Source: a virus. From it: a stretch of 64,000 nucleotides of DNA. The DNA lies in IMG/VR virus record IMGVR_UViG_3300035698_034576, positions 19,152 through 83,151 of that record; one strand, given 5' to 3'. Below the pieces are notes generated by a model. It saw only the letters and a program-made list of their open reading frames with translations. It searched no databases and was not told where the DNA came from. The stretch's first letter is position 1. Each line of letters opens with the position of its first letter. The position numbers and the translations under genes are program-made. This document shows, piece by piece, positions 41,043-49,718 of this stretch.

Positions 41043-41924
41043 ATGAAAGAGGAAATCATGAAAAGTGTTGAGCTGTCACCAGAAAATATAAAAAAGGCCT
41101 ATGAAGTTTTAGGAATAGAAGCTCCTATTCTTGAAAAGTCTATTAAGGATAAACCTATTGATGAAAAAGAGACCGAAGGCGTTTCGGAAGAGACTGTTAA
41201 AAAGGCCTTAGAGGTTGGTGAAAAAAAGGCTCCAGAACCAGAGGTTAAACTCAAGGAGGAAGAAGAGAAAGAGGAAGAAGAGAAGGAAAGAGAGGAAGAA
41301 GAAGAGAAGGAAGAAAAAAAAATAAGCAAATCTGAAGAGTCAGATATTGTTAAGCAAGCCTCCCTCAAAGAAGAACTCGCAACTTCTCTTGAAAAATCAA
41401 TTAATGAAAAATTGAAAGCCCTTGGCCAGATAAATATCGATATTTCAAATAAAATTGAAAAATCCCTTAATTTGCTTTCGGAAGTTGATTTTAAATTGCA
41501 AAAATCCTCCAAAGAAATTGATGACAGGCTTGAAAAATCCTTAAATGAAGTCAATTCCAAAATTGAGAAATCTATCAATTCAAAAGCGGAAAGAGACGAA
41601 ACTATTTTAAAGTCTATAAATGAAATTGAGGATAGAGTTAGAACTATTGAAAATACTCCTAACACAAGAAAATCAATTACCAACGCATACATTCAAAAAG
41701 GAATTTCCCCAGAAAATGAGGAAGCGCCTATTGAGAAGTCTTTGTCCTTATCAAGGAACAGAAAAATTATATCTGATTTACTGTTAGAGAAATCAAACTA
41801 TCAGGGATCAAGTCCAAACGGAGAGTATATGAATGCTCTTATGTCTTTTGAGGCAACTGGTCAATTATCAAAAGCTGTAATGAATGATTTAAGTAAATCA
41901 GAAGGTATTAGATTTACATCGTAA
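41043..41924 (+). CDS. Scaffolding protein (293 aa)
   Basis: A long, Glu/Lys-rich coiled-coil protein located between the prohead protease and the major capsid gene, where scaffolds are normally found. An acidic stretch (residues about 70-95) is followed by many evenly spaced (L/I)EKS(I/L) elements: SLEKSINEK, KIEKSLNLL, RLEKSLNEV, KIEKSINSK, PIEKSLSLS. These could be contact heptads or protease sites; similar LxKS elements occur in the tag and in the portal. The C-terminus is less charged and could bind the capsid protein. Confidence 0.75.
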   Translation: MKEEIMKSVELSPENIKKAYEVLGIEAPILEKSIKDKPIDEKETEGVSEETVKKALEVGEKKAPEPEVKLKEEEEKEEEEKEREEEEEKEEKKISKSEESDIVKQASLKEELATSLEKSINEKLKALGQINIDISNKIEKSLNLLSEVDFKLQKSSKEIDDRLEKSLNEVNSKIEKSINSKAERDETILKSINEIEDRVRTIENTPNTRKSITNAYIQKGISPENEEAPIEKSLSLSRNRKIISDLLLEKSNYQGSSPNGEYMNALMSFEATGQLSKAVMNDLSKSEGIRFTS

Positions 41925-41976
41925 AAAATATATAAAGTTTGTAAATTAGGTTTGTGAATGAATTAAATTTAAAAAA

Positions 41977-43428
41977 ATGAATGAATTATCTGTTGGATTA
42001 GACTCCTATATGAGTCAATCCGGAGCAGGTGAAAGCTCACAAGCCGAACTTGCCGAACTTCAAAAAGCCTTATCCGCCGGTGCTATCACAGGCAGAGATA
42101 CTGATGGCTCATCAAGCGCATCTGGAGCCCCTTTAAAAGTTGAATCTTTGGAAGGCACTCTTAAAGTAATCACCTGGAAAGAATCTGACATCCAGCTATG
42201 GAAAAAAGTTCCAAAACTTCCTGCTTATAACACAGTTGAAGAGTACAATCAGCTGGTAAGTTATGGCGAAGAAGGCATGGGAGGCTTTAACCTAGAGGGA
42301 GAACTTCCTCAAGAAGCTGACTCAGTTTATACCAGACGATCAGAATTGGTTAAATTCATGGGGGTTACCGGTTCGGTATCTCACCCAATGCAACTTGTAA
42401 CCACAATGATTGGAGATGTTCTTCAACAGGAGATCAAAAACAAAATTCAATGGTTGCTTAAAAAAGCTGACGTTGCTCTTGCTTATGGAGATGCCTCCAT
42501 AGTACCTCAGCAGTTCAATGGTTTTTACAAACAACATCAAACTGGTGTTATGGGTGAAACAGGAACTCTTGCTGATTATTACAACTCTGGCAATACAGTA
42601 GATATGGGTGGCAAAATTCTTTCTGAAGCTGGTCTTGAAGACTCTTCTCTTGGAATTATTGAGAATTTTGGTTACGCCGATTTGCTGATGGGTTCTCCTG
42701 AAGTTTTGTCTGGATTTGTTAAAAATTTCCATGACAGTAAATTTATCACTCCAAATACTCCATCATTAACTGACGGTGTTATGGGACAAAGGGTGAAAAC
42801 TTTCATGTCTCAATTTGGTGAGATTGAGCTGTCTTATGATAAATTTTTGAAAAAACAAAGACCTCGTGCCGCTTCAGCTCCTGCTTTGACAACCGTGAAT
42901 CCTCTCGCCGCACCAACAGTTACTGCTGCAATTGAAACCTCTACTGCTTACTTCTTGAAAGCTGGAGATTACAATTATGCTGTTGCTGCTTTAAACCGTT
43001 ATGGTGAAGGAGCCATGAGCACTGCTATTTCAGCTGTTACAGCAACTGCCGGTGATGCAATGGATCTTACTGTTAGTAAGGTGACAAATGCCACTGGATA
43101 TGTTGTTTATCAGACTGAATTGGATGGTACTATTCTTTACCCGGTCCTCACAATTAGTGAAGCTCAAAGAGCTGCTGGTTATGGTGGAGGAACTGCTGGA
43201 AAAATCAGAGTTGACGGACGCATTCTAGCCAATACTGAAGAAGCATTCTTAATTGAGAATTCTGCTCAAGTTTGGTCATTTAAACAACTTGCTCCATTGA
43301 TGAAAATGGATCTTGCTGTTCTTGCTCCAGCGCAAAGATTTATGGTTCTGCTTTATGGAACTCCCCAACTTTACGCTCCAAAAAAGATGGTCCGCATCTA
43401 TAACATTGGGAAAAACCTTCCTTCTTAA
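41977..43428 (+). CDS. Major capsid protein with an inserted Ig/FnIII-like domain (483 aa)
   Basis: The position after protease and scaffold and the segments LVKFMGVTGSVSHPMQLVTT, KIQWLLKKADVALAYGD and LAPAQRFMVLLYGTPQLYAP identify an HK97-fold major capsid protein that builds the icosahedral shell. Residues about 305-400 are an inserted beta domain (GDYNYAVAALNRYGEGAMST, then TGYVVYQTE), of the type often displayed on phage capsid surfaces. The N-terminal 45 residues have no tag but could be a cleaved segment. A strong terminator follows. Confidence 0.85.
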   Translation: MNELSVGLDSYMSQSGAGESSQAELAELQKALSAGAITGRDTDGSSSASGAPLKVESLEGTLKVITWKESDIQLWKKVPKLPAYNTVEEYNQLVSYGEEGMGGFNLEGELPQEADSVYTRRSELVKFMGVTGSVSHPMQLVTTMIGDVLQQEIKNKIQWLLKKADVALAYGDASIVPQQFNGFYKQHQTGVMGETGTLADYYNSGNTVDMGGKILSEAGLEDSSLGIIENFGYADLLMGSPEVLSGFVKNFHDSKFITPNTPSLTDGVMGQRVKTFMSQFGEIELSYDKFLKKQRPRAASAPALTTVNPLAAPTVTAAIETSTAYFLKAGDYNYAVAALNRYGEGAMSTAISAVTATAGDAMDLTVSKVTNATGYVVYQTELDGTILYPVLTISEAQRAAGYGGGTAGKIRVDGRILANTEEAFLIENSAQVWSFKQLAPLMKMDLAVLAPAQRFMVLLYGTPQLYAPKKMVRIYNIGKNLPS

Positions 43429-43453
43429 TAGTATTTCCTGATTCTTTATAATT

Positions 43454-43486
43454 AAGGCCAGAGCATTTTTGTTCTGGCCTTTTTTT
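43454..43486 (+). terminator. Rho-independent terminator after the capsid gene
   Basis: AAGGCCAGA and TCTGGCCTT pair perfectly around a 9-nt loop, followed by T residues. It closes the protease-scaffold-capsid operon. Confidence 0.9.
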
Positions 43487-43501
43487 GATTGATTATATTT
43501 T

Positions 43502-43511
43502 GCTATCTTTA
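43502..43511 (+). promoter_or_regulatory. Promoter -7 box of the homing endonuclease leader
   Basis: TTTTGCTATCTTTATA with TATCTTTA at 43504-43511; the same TTTTGCTATCTTTA core as in the T-rich promoters, without a clear -33 box. It would start transcription just before the structured leader. Confidence 0.5.
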
Positions 43512-43618
43512 TAAAAATTTGAGGATAGGCAGATTTCGCGACCTGCTGAAAAGAGGTTGACCTTTATCCTCTTCCTCGAATTTAATAAACAAAAAGGTTT
43601 TTAATAAATAAAGGTATT
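43512..43618 (+). ncRNA. Structured leader RNA with two competing stems
   Basis: AAATTTGAGG (43515-43524) can pair with CCTCGAATTT (43574-43583), while GAGGATA (43521-43527) can pair with TATCCTC (43565-43571); the two share GAGG and exclude each other. Internal hairpins (AGGT-TG-ACCT) lie between. It precedes a homing endonuclease gene, where leader structures often limit translation. A riboswitch or ribozyme cannot be told from the sequence alone. Confidence 0.4.
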
Positions 43619-43842
43619 ATGAAAAATGTTTACGGGTACATCTACTTAACAACAAATCGTGTCAATGGGAAAAGATACGTTGGACAACATAGCTCAATTA
43701 AATTAAATATTAAATATTTCGGAAGTGGGATTTATTTAAGAAGAGCTGTAAAAAGGTTTGGACTACTAAATTTTAAAGTTCAATTGCTTGAGCATTGTTA
43801 CTCTTTGAAAGAGCTTAATGATAGAGAAAATTATTGGGTGAA
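43619..43842 (+). pseudogene. GIY-YIG homing endonuclease, N-terminal part, cut by a TnpB element
   Basis: The first 75 residues form the GIY-YIG catalytic domain: YGYIYLTTN, GKRYVGQHSS, FGSGIYLRRAVKRFG, and LNDRENYWV. The frame then runs into the inserted element and stops at 43916. The matching C-terminal part resumes at about 45150. The catalytic Tyr, Arg and Glu positions look normal, so the gene was probably functional before the insertion. Confidence 0.8.
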
Positions 43843-43990
43843 CTACCCACCCACGCCAGAGGCGATATGTTGGGCTTCAAGGGTCAGTACTCCACGTAAC
43901 CGTGGCAGTTCGCCTTGATTTTTCCTGTCAGTTCCTGACAAGTAATTTTTTAAAGCAAAAGATTTTATGTTATTAGCAGCCAAAATATCT
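43836..43990 (-). ncRNA. Possible omega RNA at the 3' end of tnpB
   Basis: TnpB guide RNAs are made from the end of tnpB and the right end of the element, with the guide taken from the flanking DNA. Here that end would lie at the low-coordinate side, with a CGCC-AGA-GGCG hairpin and the adjacent endonuclease-gene sequence below 43836 as guide. Location is inferred from known relatives; the boundaries are approximate. Confidence 0.3.
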
Positions 43991-45012
43991 CTATCGTGTG
44001 TAACTCCACAAGATTTGCAAGTCCAAGTTCTATCGGACAATTTCAAGTCTTTGCTGATTACTCCACAAGAGCAAGTTTTTGATGATGGAGCAAAACGTCC
44101 TATTCTAAGAATGTTTTTGCCGTACCAATCAGCTTTGTATTCTAACATAGTTACAAAAGTTGACCAGCTTACATCTGAAATTGCTTGTGCTAAACAATGA
44201 TTTTTAACCATGTTTTTTACTGTCAAGGTTTCCAAGCAAATCGTTTGGTTCTCACGAATTAGCTTAGTAGAAGTTTTATGCAAAAAATCTTTACGTTTAT
44301 TTGCTACTTTTTCATGTAGCAAGGCAAGACGTTGTTTAGTGCGCTTACCTTTGGTCTTTGAATATTTTCGTTGTACATATTTTAGTTTGCTTTGTGCTTT
44401 TCGCAGATATTTAGGGTTTTCAAATACCTCTTCCTCAGAAGTGATAGCGAAGTCTTTAATTCCTAAATCTATTCCAATTGTTGTACTTTCCTTAATAGGG
44501 GCTTTAATTGGTATCTCCTCATTTGTACTAACCAATATAGAAGCGAAATACTTACCAGTTGGGGTAACACTTATAGTTGCACTTTTAATAATTCCTTTAA
44601 TTGGGCGATGCAAAATGATTTCAATGCCCTCTTTAAACTTAGGGATTATCAACAAGTCATTTTCAACTATTACATTTTGCGGCACTGAAAAGGATTGTCC
44701 ACCTTTATGCTTTGATTTGAACTTTGGAAAACCAGCCCCTTTAAAGAATTTCTTAAAAGCAATCTCCATATTTTGGATAGATTGCTGTAAAGATTGGCTA
44801 TTTACTTCTTTCAACCACTCACACTCTTTTTTAAGTTCTGGAAGCTGTTTGATTAAATAAAAAGAAGAAAAGTTGTGCTTAGAACCTAAGTACGCAGAGT
44901 TTTTTGTTTCTAAAGCTAAATTATACACGAATCTACTACTGCCAACATGCTTGGCAATCAACTCTTTTTGTGAGTTAGTAGGGTATATTCGATATTTATA
45001 TGCTTTAAACAT
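43843..45012 (-). CDS. tnpB: TnpB, RNA-guided nuclease of an IS200/IS605-like element (389 aa)
   Basis: N-terminal MFKAYKYRIYPTNSQKELIA is the typical TnpB/OrfB start. The RuvC catalytic residues are Asp182 (TIGIDLGIKDFA), Glu261 (ICLETLTVKNM) and Asp342 (THDRDILAANN). The zinc finger has CSCG at 314-317 and CKSCG at 332-336. TnpB proteins use an RNA from the element's right end to cut matching DNA, which favours retention of the element. Length is normal, and nothing suggests decay. It is the only convincing minus-strand gene in the window. Confidence 0.93.
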   Translation of the reverse strand: MFKAYKYRIYPTNSQKELIAKHVGSSRFVYNLALETKNSAYLGSKHNFSSFYLIKQLPELKKECEWLKEVNSQSLQQSIQNMEIAFKKFFKGAGFPKFKSKHKGGQSFSVPQNVIVENDLLIIPKFKEGIEIILHRPIKGIIKSATISVTPTGKYFASILVSTNEEIPIKAPIKESTTIGIDLGIKDFAITSEEEVFENPKYLRKAQSKLKYVQRKYSKTKGKRTKQRLALLHEKVANKRKDFLHKTSTKLIRENQTICLETLTVKNMVKNHCLAQAISDVSWSTFVTMLEYKADWYGKNILRIGRFAPSSKTCSCGVISKDLKLSDRTWTCKSCGVTHDRDILAANNIKSFALKNYLSGTDRKNQGELPRLRGVLTLEAQHIASGVGG

Positions 45013-45084
45013 GATTAAATATACAATATTATTTTATACAAAAAACATATATTGTCAAAAATGTATTATATTTATAGAATGTAA

Positions 45085-45141
45085 GTGTAAAAAGAGTCGC
45101 TTACATCTCACCCACGCAAAAGCGATGAGTGAGTTTTACAC
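45085..45141 (-). repeat. Subterminal hairpin at the left end of the TnpB element
   Basis: GTGTAAAA (45085) pairs with TTTTACAC (45134-45141), with smaller internal stems (CTCAC and GTGAG). Such imperfect hairpins mark the ends of IS200/IS605-type elements. Confidence 0.5.
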
Positions 45142-45986
45142 TCCGTTTTATAAAATGGGGAGGAGCTCAAGGGGGAAAAGCTTCAGAAGAACAAAAGAAA
45201 GCAAACTCAGAGAGACAACTCAACTGGTCCCCAGAGTTCAAAGCAGCAAAGGTGAAAAAGGAGAAAGAGACAAAAGCTAACAAATCTCAGGCTGAAAAAG
45301 ATGATGAAAGCAGAAGAAGGAGTGAAATCAGAAAAAAGAGAATAACAAAGAAATCTACAATAGAAAAAGTAAAGCAGACTTGGAAAGATAAGCCAATAGA
45401 AACAATTCAAGATGAAAAGAGAAGATCTGTAGAAACAAGAGGTAATTGGAGTGAGAAAAAAAAGAGAGAATATTCAAATAAGCTAAGTAATGGAGCAAAT
45501 ATTTCCAACAAAAAGAGAGCAATATGTCAATTTTGCGGAAAAGAAACTCCATTCTCAATTAGAAATCGTGATCACGGCGACAATTGCAAGCTTAATCCAA
45601 ATAAAACCTGGTTTCCTTGTCCTATTTGTAAGAGCAAAAAGTGGGGAAGAGAGCTAGATCAATTGCTCCATATTAACAAATACCATCCTGAATTAGTAGA
45701 GTCTGGAGACTTTCCTTATAAAAAGTTTCCCTCTAAAAAAGAGTTATTAGAAAGAGCTAAGAACCGGAGGCAAACTATACTTGCTAAACCAGAAGAGGAG
45801 CGTTTAGCATCAAAAGAAAAGTTCACTTCAACAATGGCAAATAAGTCCAAAGAAGAAAAGCAAAGAACAAAAGAAAAATTCATTAATTCGCTAGAATTAA
45901 GGGCTCAGCATGAAAGAGAGTTAACATACAGGAAGAGAAGTAAGTCAGTTAAGGAGAGTTGGGCAAAAAAAAGAGAAGTTGGGTAA
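45129..45986 (+). pseudogene. GIY-YIG homing endonuclease, C-terminal DNA-binding part
   Basis: From about 45150 the sequence reads WGGAQGGKASEEQKKANSER, the usual continuation of a GIY-YIG domain, followed by a long, basic, helical DNA-binding region with repeated KKSxEEKxRxKE elements and two finger-like pairs (CQFCGKETPF, CPICKSKKW). It is the other half of the gene starting at 43619. A GTG at 45129 inside the element's end could start a free C-terminal protein, but without the catalytic domain it would not cut DNA. Confidence 0.75.
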
Positions 45987-46063
45987 GTTTTCACAGCATT
46001 CTTTTTTTTAGTATATTCATTCAATACAAGAAATATTTATATTTTTAACTAAAAATAAGTAAA

Positions 46064-46552
46064 ATGGCAAAAATTAAAGTGCATACACCGGCAAAACATA
46101 GGTGGGGCAAATCCTTAAACACTCAAATTGGAGAAGTTAATTTTGACAAAGAGGGTTTTGCTGAAATTGACTCAGAGAGTATAGGCTCCTTTGATTTATC
46201 CTCTATAAGGATAGATAAAGTAAGTCCTTCAAAAAAAGAGCTTGTATCCAATAGCAAGGAAGAAAATAAGTTAGAAGAAAAAAAGCCTGTAACTAGCCCT
46301 AAACCTTCAGAATTGATTATAGATGAAAAGGATATTCCGGTAAAGACTGGTAAAGCTGAAAAAGAAGACAGCTCCATTACAGAGAAAAAAACTGAAAACT
46401 CTAAGAAAGATATAGAGATTTTAGAAAAAGATTTGTTAAAAATGAAACTTAGGGATCTTCACAATATTGCTAAGGAATTAAAATTGCCTGAAGCAGAATG
46501 GAGGAGCCTTAAAATTAAAGAGTTATCATCTTATTTAGCTCCAAAAATATAA
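46064..46552 (+). CDS. Probable neck or head-completion-region protein with SAP-like end (162 aa)
   Basis: N-terminal beta part (MAKIKVHTPAKHRWGKSLNT, VNFDKEGFAEID), a charged low-complexity linker of about 65 residues, and a C-terminal helix-extended-helix segment (MKLRDLHNIAKELKLPEAEW) like SAP or Rho-N nucleic acid-binding motifs. A similar small protein commonly sits between capsid and connector genes. Exact role unknown. Confidence 0.6.
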   Translation: MAKIKVHTPAKHRWGKSLNTQIGEVNFDKEGFAEIDSESIGSFDLSSIRIDKVSPSKKELVSNSKEENKLEEKKPVTSPKPSELIIDEKDIPVKTGKAEKEDSSITEKKTENSKKDIEILEKDLLKMKLRDLHNIAKELKLPEAEWRSLKIKELSSYLAPKI

Positions 46553-46577
46553 GTACTAACCTACAATACAGTTAATA

Positions 46578-47387
46578 ATGGGAGCAATTACTCTTGATCT
46601 GCGATTAAGCTTTGAGGTAACAGAGTCAATAATATCTCAAGAAGAATTAATGATTCATTTTATGTTTGGTATTGATATAGAGGATAGGTCTGGGGGGAAA
46701 TTACCTCCAGAAACTTATGATTTTTATATCCAAGCAGCTCAAGAGGAAGTGGAAAAGTATTTTTCTGTTAAATTCTTGCCTCAAATAATAGCTGAAAATG
46801 AGGATTTCAACAGGGATGATTATATGGATTGGGGCTTTATGAAAACAACCTACCCTATAAAAAAAGCCCACTCTCTTCAAGCCTATATTAATGATGTAAA
46901 GCAAATTGACTATCCAAGTGAATGGTTATCTGTAAGCAAGACAAACGACCCCACAGCTATAGCTTGGAGACAACTTTCAATAGTTCCGGTATCAGTTAAA
47001 AGCCCTCAAACAAGCGCTGTTTACAGTGGGGTTGTTCCTTTAGCAGGATGGATGGGATTAAGAAGTATTCCTAATTATTGGAAGATTGTTTACACTACTG
47101 GCTTTGGGGGTAATCAAACAGGCATTGTGATTCCGACTGATTTAAAGAAAGTTATTGGAATGCTAGCAGCAATGGGAATATGGGATATTGGTGGTAACTT
47201 AGTTTTGGGGGCTGGTATTGCAAATATGAGCCTCAGTCTTGATGGCTTAAGCCAATCTATAGGAACGACTAGTTCTGCTGAAAATCACGCGTACAGTGCT
47301 TCCATTAAGTCCTACCAAAGTCAATTAAAAGAAGCTATGCCTAGATTAATGGACATTTATTTTGGGATTAGATTTGGAACATTATAA
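46578..47387 (+). CDS. Head-tail connector (adaptor) protein (269 aa)
   Basis: Helical N-terminal part (PPETYDFYIQAAQEEVEKYF) as in gp6/gp15-like adaptors that sit under the portal, then a beta part and a conserved C-terminal half (PTDLKKVIGMLAAMGIWDIG, AGIANMSLSLDGLSQSIG, SYQSQLKEAMPRLMDIY). Position and length fit. It overlaps the next gene by one base. Confidence 0.7.
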   Translation: MGAITLDLRLSFEVTESIISQEELMIHFMFGIDIEDRSGGKLPPETYDFYIQAAQEEVEKYFSVKFLPQIIAENEDFNRDDYMDWGFMKTTYPIKKAHSLQAYINDVKQIDYPSEWLSVSKTNDPTAIAWRQLSIVPVSVKSPQTSAVYSGVVPLAGWMGLRSIPNYWKIVYTTGFGGNQTGIVIPTDLKKVIGMLAAMGIWDIGGNLVLGAGIANMSLSLDGLSQSIGTTSSAENHAYSASIKSYQSQLKEAMPRLMDIYFGIRFGTL

Positions 47388-48154
47388 TGAAAACACAATC
47401 TTCACCAGACATTAGTCAAACTCCAAGAGTTGACCTTTGGAAAAAGGGATATGATGCTCTTGTGTGGAACAAAGGTTTACACGTTGTTCATGAAAAAGCT
47501 ATAAAATGCCCTTGTAAAGAGCCTGGGGGAAGTCCAAAAAACAACTGTAAAAACTGCAGAGGTTTAGGGTGGATATTCCTTGACGCTACAGAAACAAGGA
47601 TGGTCATTACTTCCATGAACAGAAATACAAAGATTAAATCATGGTCAATAGAGTTGTTGGGAACAGCTTCTGTGACAGCACTATCTGAAAATAAATTATC
47701 TTTTATGGACAGGTTGACAATTACAAATGCTGAAACAATATATCAAGAAGTACTGTTTCCTGTTCAACCAGATGAAGCCCAAGCTATACCTCATGAAACA
47801 GATGTAGTAGCATTTACAACCTACATTCCAAAATCAATTGAGTATATTGCTGTTTTCCAGGCTGTTGGAAACTCTCTTTTAAAGATTCCCGTACAAGACT
47901 ATTCCATTGGAAATGGTTTTATTTGGTTTAAAGAAGAGTACGCAGCAGCACATATTACCGTTAGATATACCTGTAGTCCTCAATATCATATTCTTGATTT
48001 AACAAGGGAATTGTTGCAATCACAGGTTATTGACCCTGTATCTGGACAAGAGGGGTTAGAAAACTTCCCTGTTCATGCAATAGCAAAAAGGTCTCAATAT
48101 GTTTTTGATGCTGAGAATTTAACTGGAACAATTCAACTTTCTAATGGATATTAA
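47387..48154 (+). CDS. Neck/stopper-like protein with Cys4 motif (255 aa)
   Basis: Near the N-terminus a zinc-like cluster, KCPCKEPGGSPKNNCKNCRG, follows KKGYDALVWNKGLHVVHEKA. The rest is beta-rich. Proteins with this arrangement occur next to connector genes and probably form part of the neck that closes the head. It overlaps the next gene by 11 nt. Confidence 0.6.
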   Translation: MKTQSSPDISQTPRVDLWKKGYDALVWNKGLHVVHEKAIKCPCKEPGGSPKNNCKNCRGLGWIFLDATETRMVITSMNRNTKIKSWSIELLGTASVTALSENKLSFMDRLTITNAETIYQEVLFPVQPDEAQAIPHETDVVAFTTYIPKSIEYIAVFQAVGNSLLKIPVQDYSIGNGFIWFKEEYAAAHITVRYTCSPQYHILDLTRELLQSQVIDPVSGQEGLENFPVHAIAKRSQYVFDAENLTGTIQLSNGY

Positions 48155-48956
48155 AATTGATACAAGCGATATAGCGAAAACGTTCGATCTAATTGAAGCT
48201 CAAACTCTTCAACTTTCTGATGATATTGTTAAGGCTATTGCTATCAGTTTACATGAAGAGTGGGAAAGTCTTGCAAAAAAAAGATTAGGAGCGACAAGGC
48301 AAGAGTATGTAGATTCATTAGTAGTTGGGGATGATGGTTTTCTTACATCAAAAGTAACTCTTGTGGGGGATCTTCCTAATTCTATTGAACAGGGAGGACC
48401 TCCTTTCGATATGAAGCCTGGTTTTGAAGACTCTGATAAAAAGAAGTTTAAAAAACCATCAAAGAAAAATCCTAATGGAGGATGGTTCTTGACCATTCCA
48501 TTTAGGCACGCTGTGCCAGGATCAGTAGGGGAGAGCAGTCTTTTTTCAAGTGTAATGCCATCAGCTATTCATAGAGAAATGAAGAGAGCTAGCGATGAAA
48601 AGTTCCACTCAATCATAAATGAGACGTCGATTTCAATAAAAGAAAAAAGTCTTCCTACTGAATTTCAAACAAAAGGAGTTAGGAAAGAAATAGTCAATAA
48701 AGAGACTAATGAAGTCTTTAAAGCGTATGCTCACAAATCAGCTCAATATGCTGGACTAACAAGAATAAGCAAAAGATATGAAGGAGCGAATCAATCGACA
48801 TATATGACCTTCAGAAGAGTGTCAGATACTTCTGATCCAGATTCTTGGATACATCCAGGATTCAAAGCGATGAAGTTGGGTGACGCTGCTCTTGCCTCTA
48901 TGGATATTTCTAGTACAATTGCAAAGACAAAGGATGAATTCCTAGATAATTTATAA
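48144..48956 (+). CDS. Tail completion / head-tail joining protein, HK97 gp10-like (270 aa)
   Basis: WFLTIPFRHAVPGSVGES and MPSAIHREMKRA in the middle, and FRRVSDTSDPDSWIHPGF near the end are typical of large gp10-like proteins next to connectors. Role: joining or length control at the head-tail interface. Order in the operon (adaptor, stopper, gp10-like, terminator-like) is standard. Confidence 0.7.
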   Translation: MDIKIDTSDIAKTFDLIEAQTLQLSDDIVKAIAISLHEEWESLAKKRLGATRQEYVDSLVVGDDGFLTSKVTLVGDLPNSIEQGGPPFDMKPGFEDSDKKKFKKPSKKNPNGGWFLTIPFRHAVPGSVGESSLFSSVMPSAIHREMKRASDEKFHSIINETSISIKEKSLPTEFQTKGVRKEIVNKETNEVFKAYAHKSAQYAGLTRISKRYEGANQSTYMTFRRVSDTSDPDSWIHPGFKAMKLGDAALASMDISSTIAKTKDEFLDNL

Positions 48957-48966
48957 ATAAAGAAAG

Positions 48967-49665
48967 ATGGCAAACATAATTCCGGAATTAAAGTTGTATG
49001 ATTATCTTGAAAAGATAACATCATTTATGGTAGCAGATTTAGGATCTGCAACTTCAGATAGCAACACTGTGCTTTACAGCATATTAAAAGGAAATGTTTA
49101 CAAAGGAGATACTTATTTCAATATAGCAAAAGAGTTGTTTTTAAGAAGTAACACAAGAAAAGATAAACTCAATCTTCAACTGTATTTTCATCTTGAACCA
49201 ACAAAACTTCCTTCTATCTCATTGTCTGTGCCAAGTGAAAGCGCTAGTAAGGAAACAGATACAATAGGATTAGATGGTGGAGAGTCTCATTTATCTGTTG
49301 GAGACAATAACCTTATTTCAAATAACAGAAATTTTAGTGCATCTATTAATATTATTGTTGCATCAAAAAATGCTATGGAGCAAGCTATCTTGGCCTATGT
49401 TTACAAAGCTCTTTTGATAGCAATTCTTCCAATCTTAGATTTCTCAGGATTCAGAAACCCATCAATAGGAACTCAAGAGGTCCAAATTGATCCTTCTCTG
49501 ATAGGAAGTAATATGTATGTTAGAATGATTACCCTATCTTTTTATTATGAAATGAACATCCCATCAACAATATCAAGGAAGATTATCAGCACTATTGATT
49601 TTTCTGGATTTCCTGTGAGTGATTTTGCAAAAGTAAATTTAGAAGAAGAAAACCTTAATTTATAA
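48967..49665 (+). CDS. Tail terminator-like protein (232 aa)
   Basis: Starts with a helical segment (ELKLYDYLEKITSFMVADLG) and has central strands (SINIIVASKNAMEQAILAYV) that resemble tail terminator folds. It lies between the gp10-like and sheath genes, where the terminator is expected. Assignment is mainly by position. Confidence 0.6.
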   Translation: MANIIPELKLYDYLEKITSFMVADLGSATSDSNTVLYSILKGNVYKGDTYFNIAKELFLRSNTRKDKLNLQLYFHLEPTKLPSISLSVPSESASKETDTIGLDGGESHLSVGDNNLISNNRNFSASINIIVASKNAMEQAILAYVYKALLIAILPILDFSGFRNPSIGTQEVQIDPSLIGSNMYVRMITLSFYYEMNIPSTISRKIISTIDFSGFPVSDFAKVNLEEENLNL

Positions 49666-49692
49666 GAATAAAATTCAGAATTGTTCTTTTTT

Positions 49693-49712
49693 TGTTATAT
49701 TTAATAAAAATA
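49693..49712 (+). promoter_or_regulatory. Late-type promoter of the tail operon
   Basis: TTGTTATATTTAATAAAA with TATATTTA at 49696-49703, identical to the site at 36583 over the core. Confidence 0.7.
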
Positions 49713-49718
49713 GTGTTT

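Larger units (their letters stand above)
43836..45150 (-). mobile_element. IS200/IS605-like element with TnpB only
   Basis: The element separates two halves of a GIY-YIG endonuclease gene. It carries a single tnpB on the minus strand and no tnpA, so it must be mobilised in trans. Near the tnpB stop (low-coordinate end) the + strand has GAACTACCCACCCACGCC followed by AGAGGCG, a small subterminal hairpin; near the other end, TTTTACAC and GTGTAAAA form a stem (45085-45141). No target duplication is visible, as expected for this family. Exact ends are uncertain by about 15 nt, and a few codons of the target gene may be missing. Confidence 0.75.

Noticed and set aside
41099-41692. A 197-codon minus-strand open frame rich in Ser, Leu and Phe
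   Set aside because: It mirrors the Glu/Lys-rich scaffold on the other strand; the composition is that of an antisense shadow.
44210-44860. A 216-codon + strand open frame
   Set aside because: It is antisense to tnpB, has no coding features and arises from the codon pattern of the real gene.
43500-45150. Group I intron or IStron around the capsid-downstream region
   Set aside because: The capsid gene is intact and followed by a terminator, the endonuclease gene has its own promoter, and no intron core elements were recognised.
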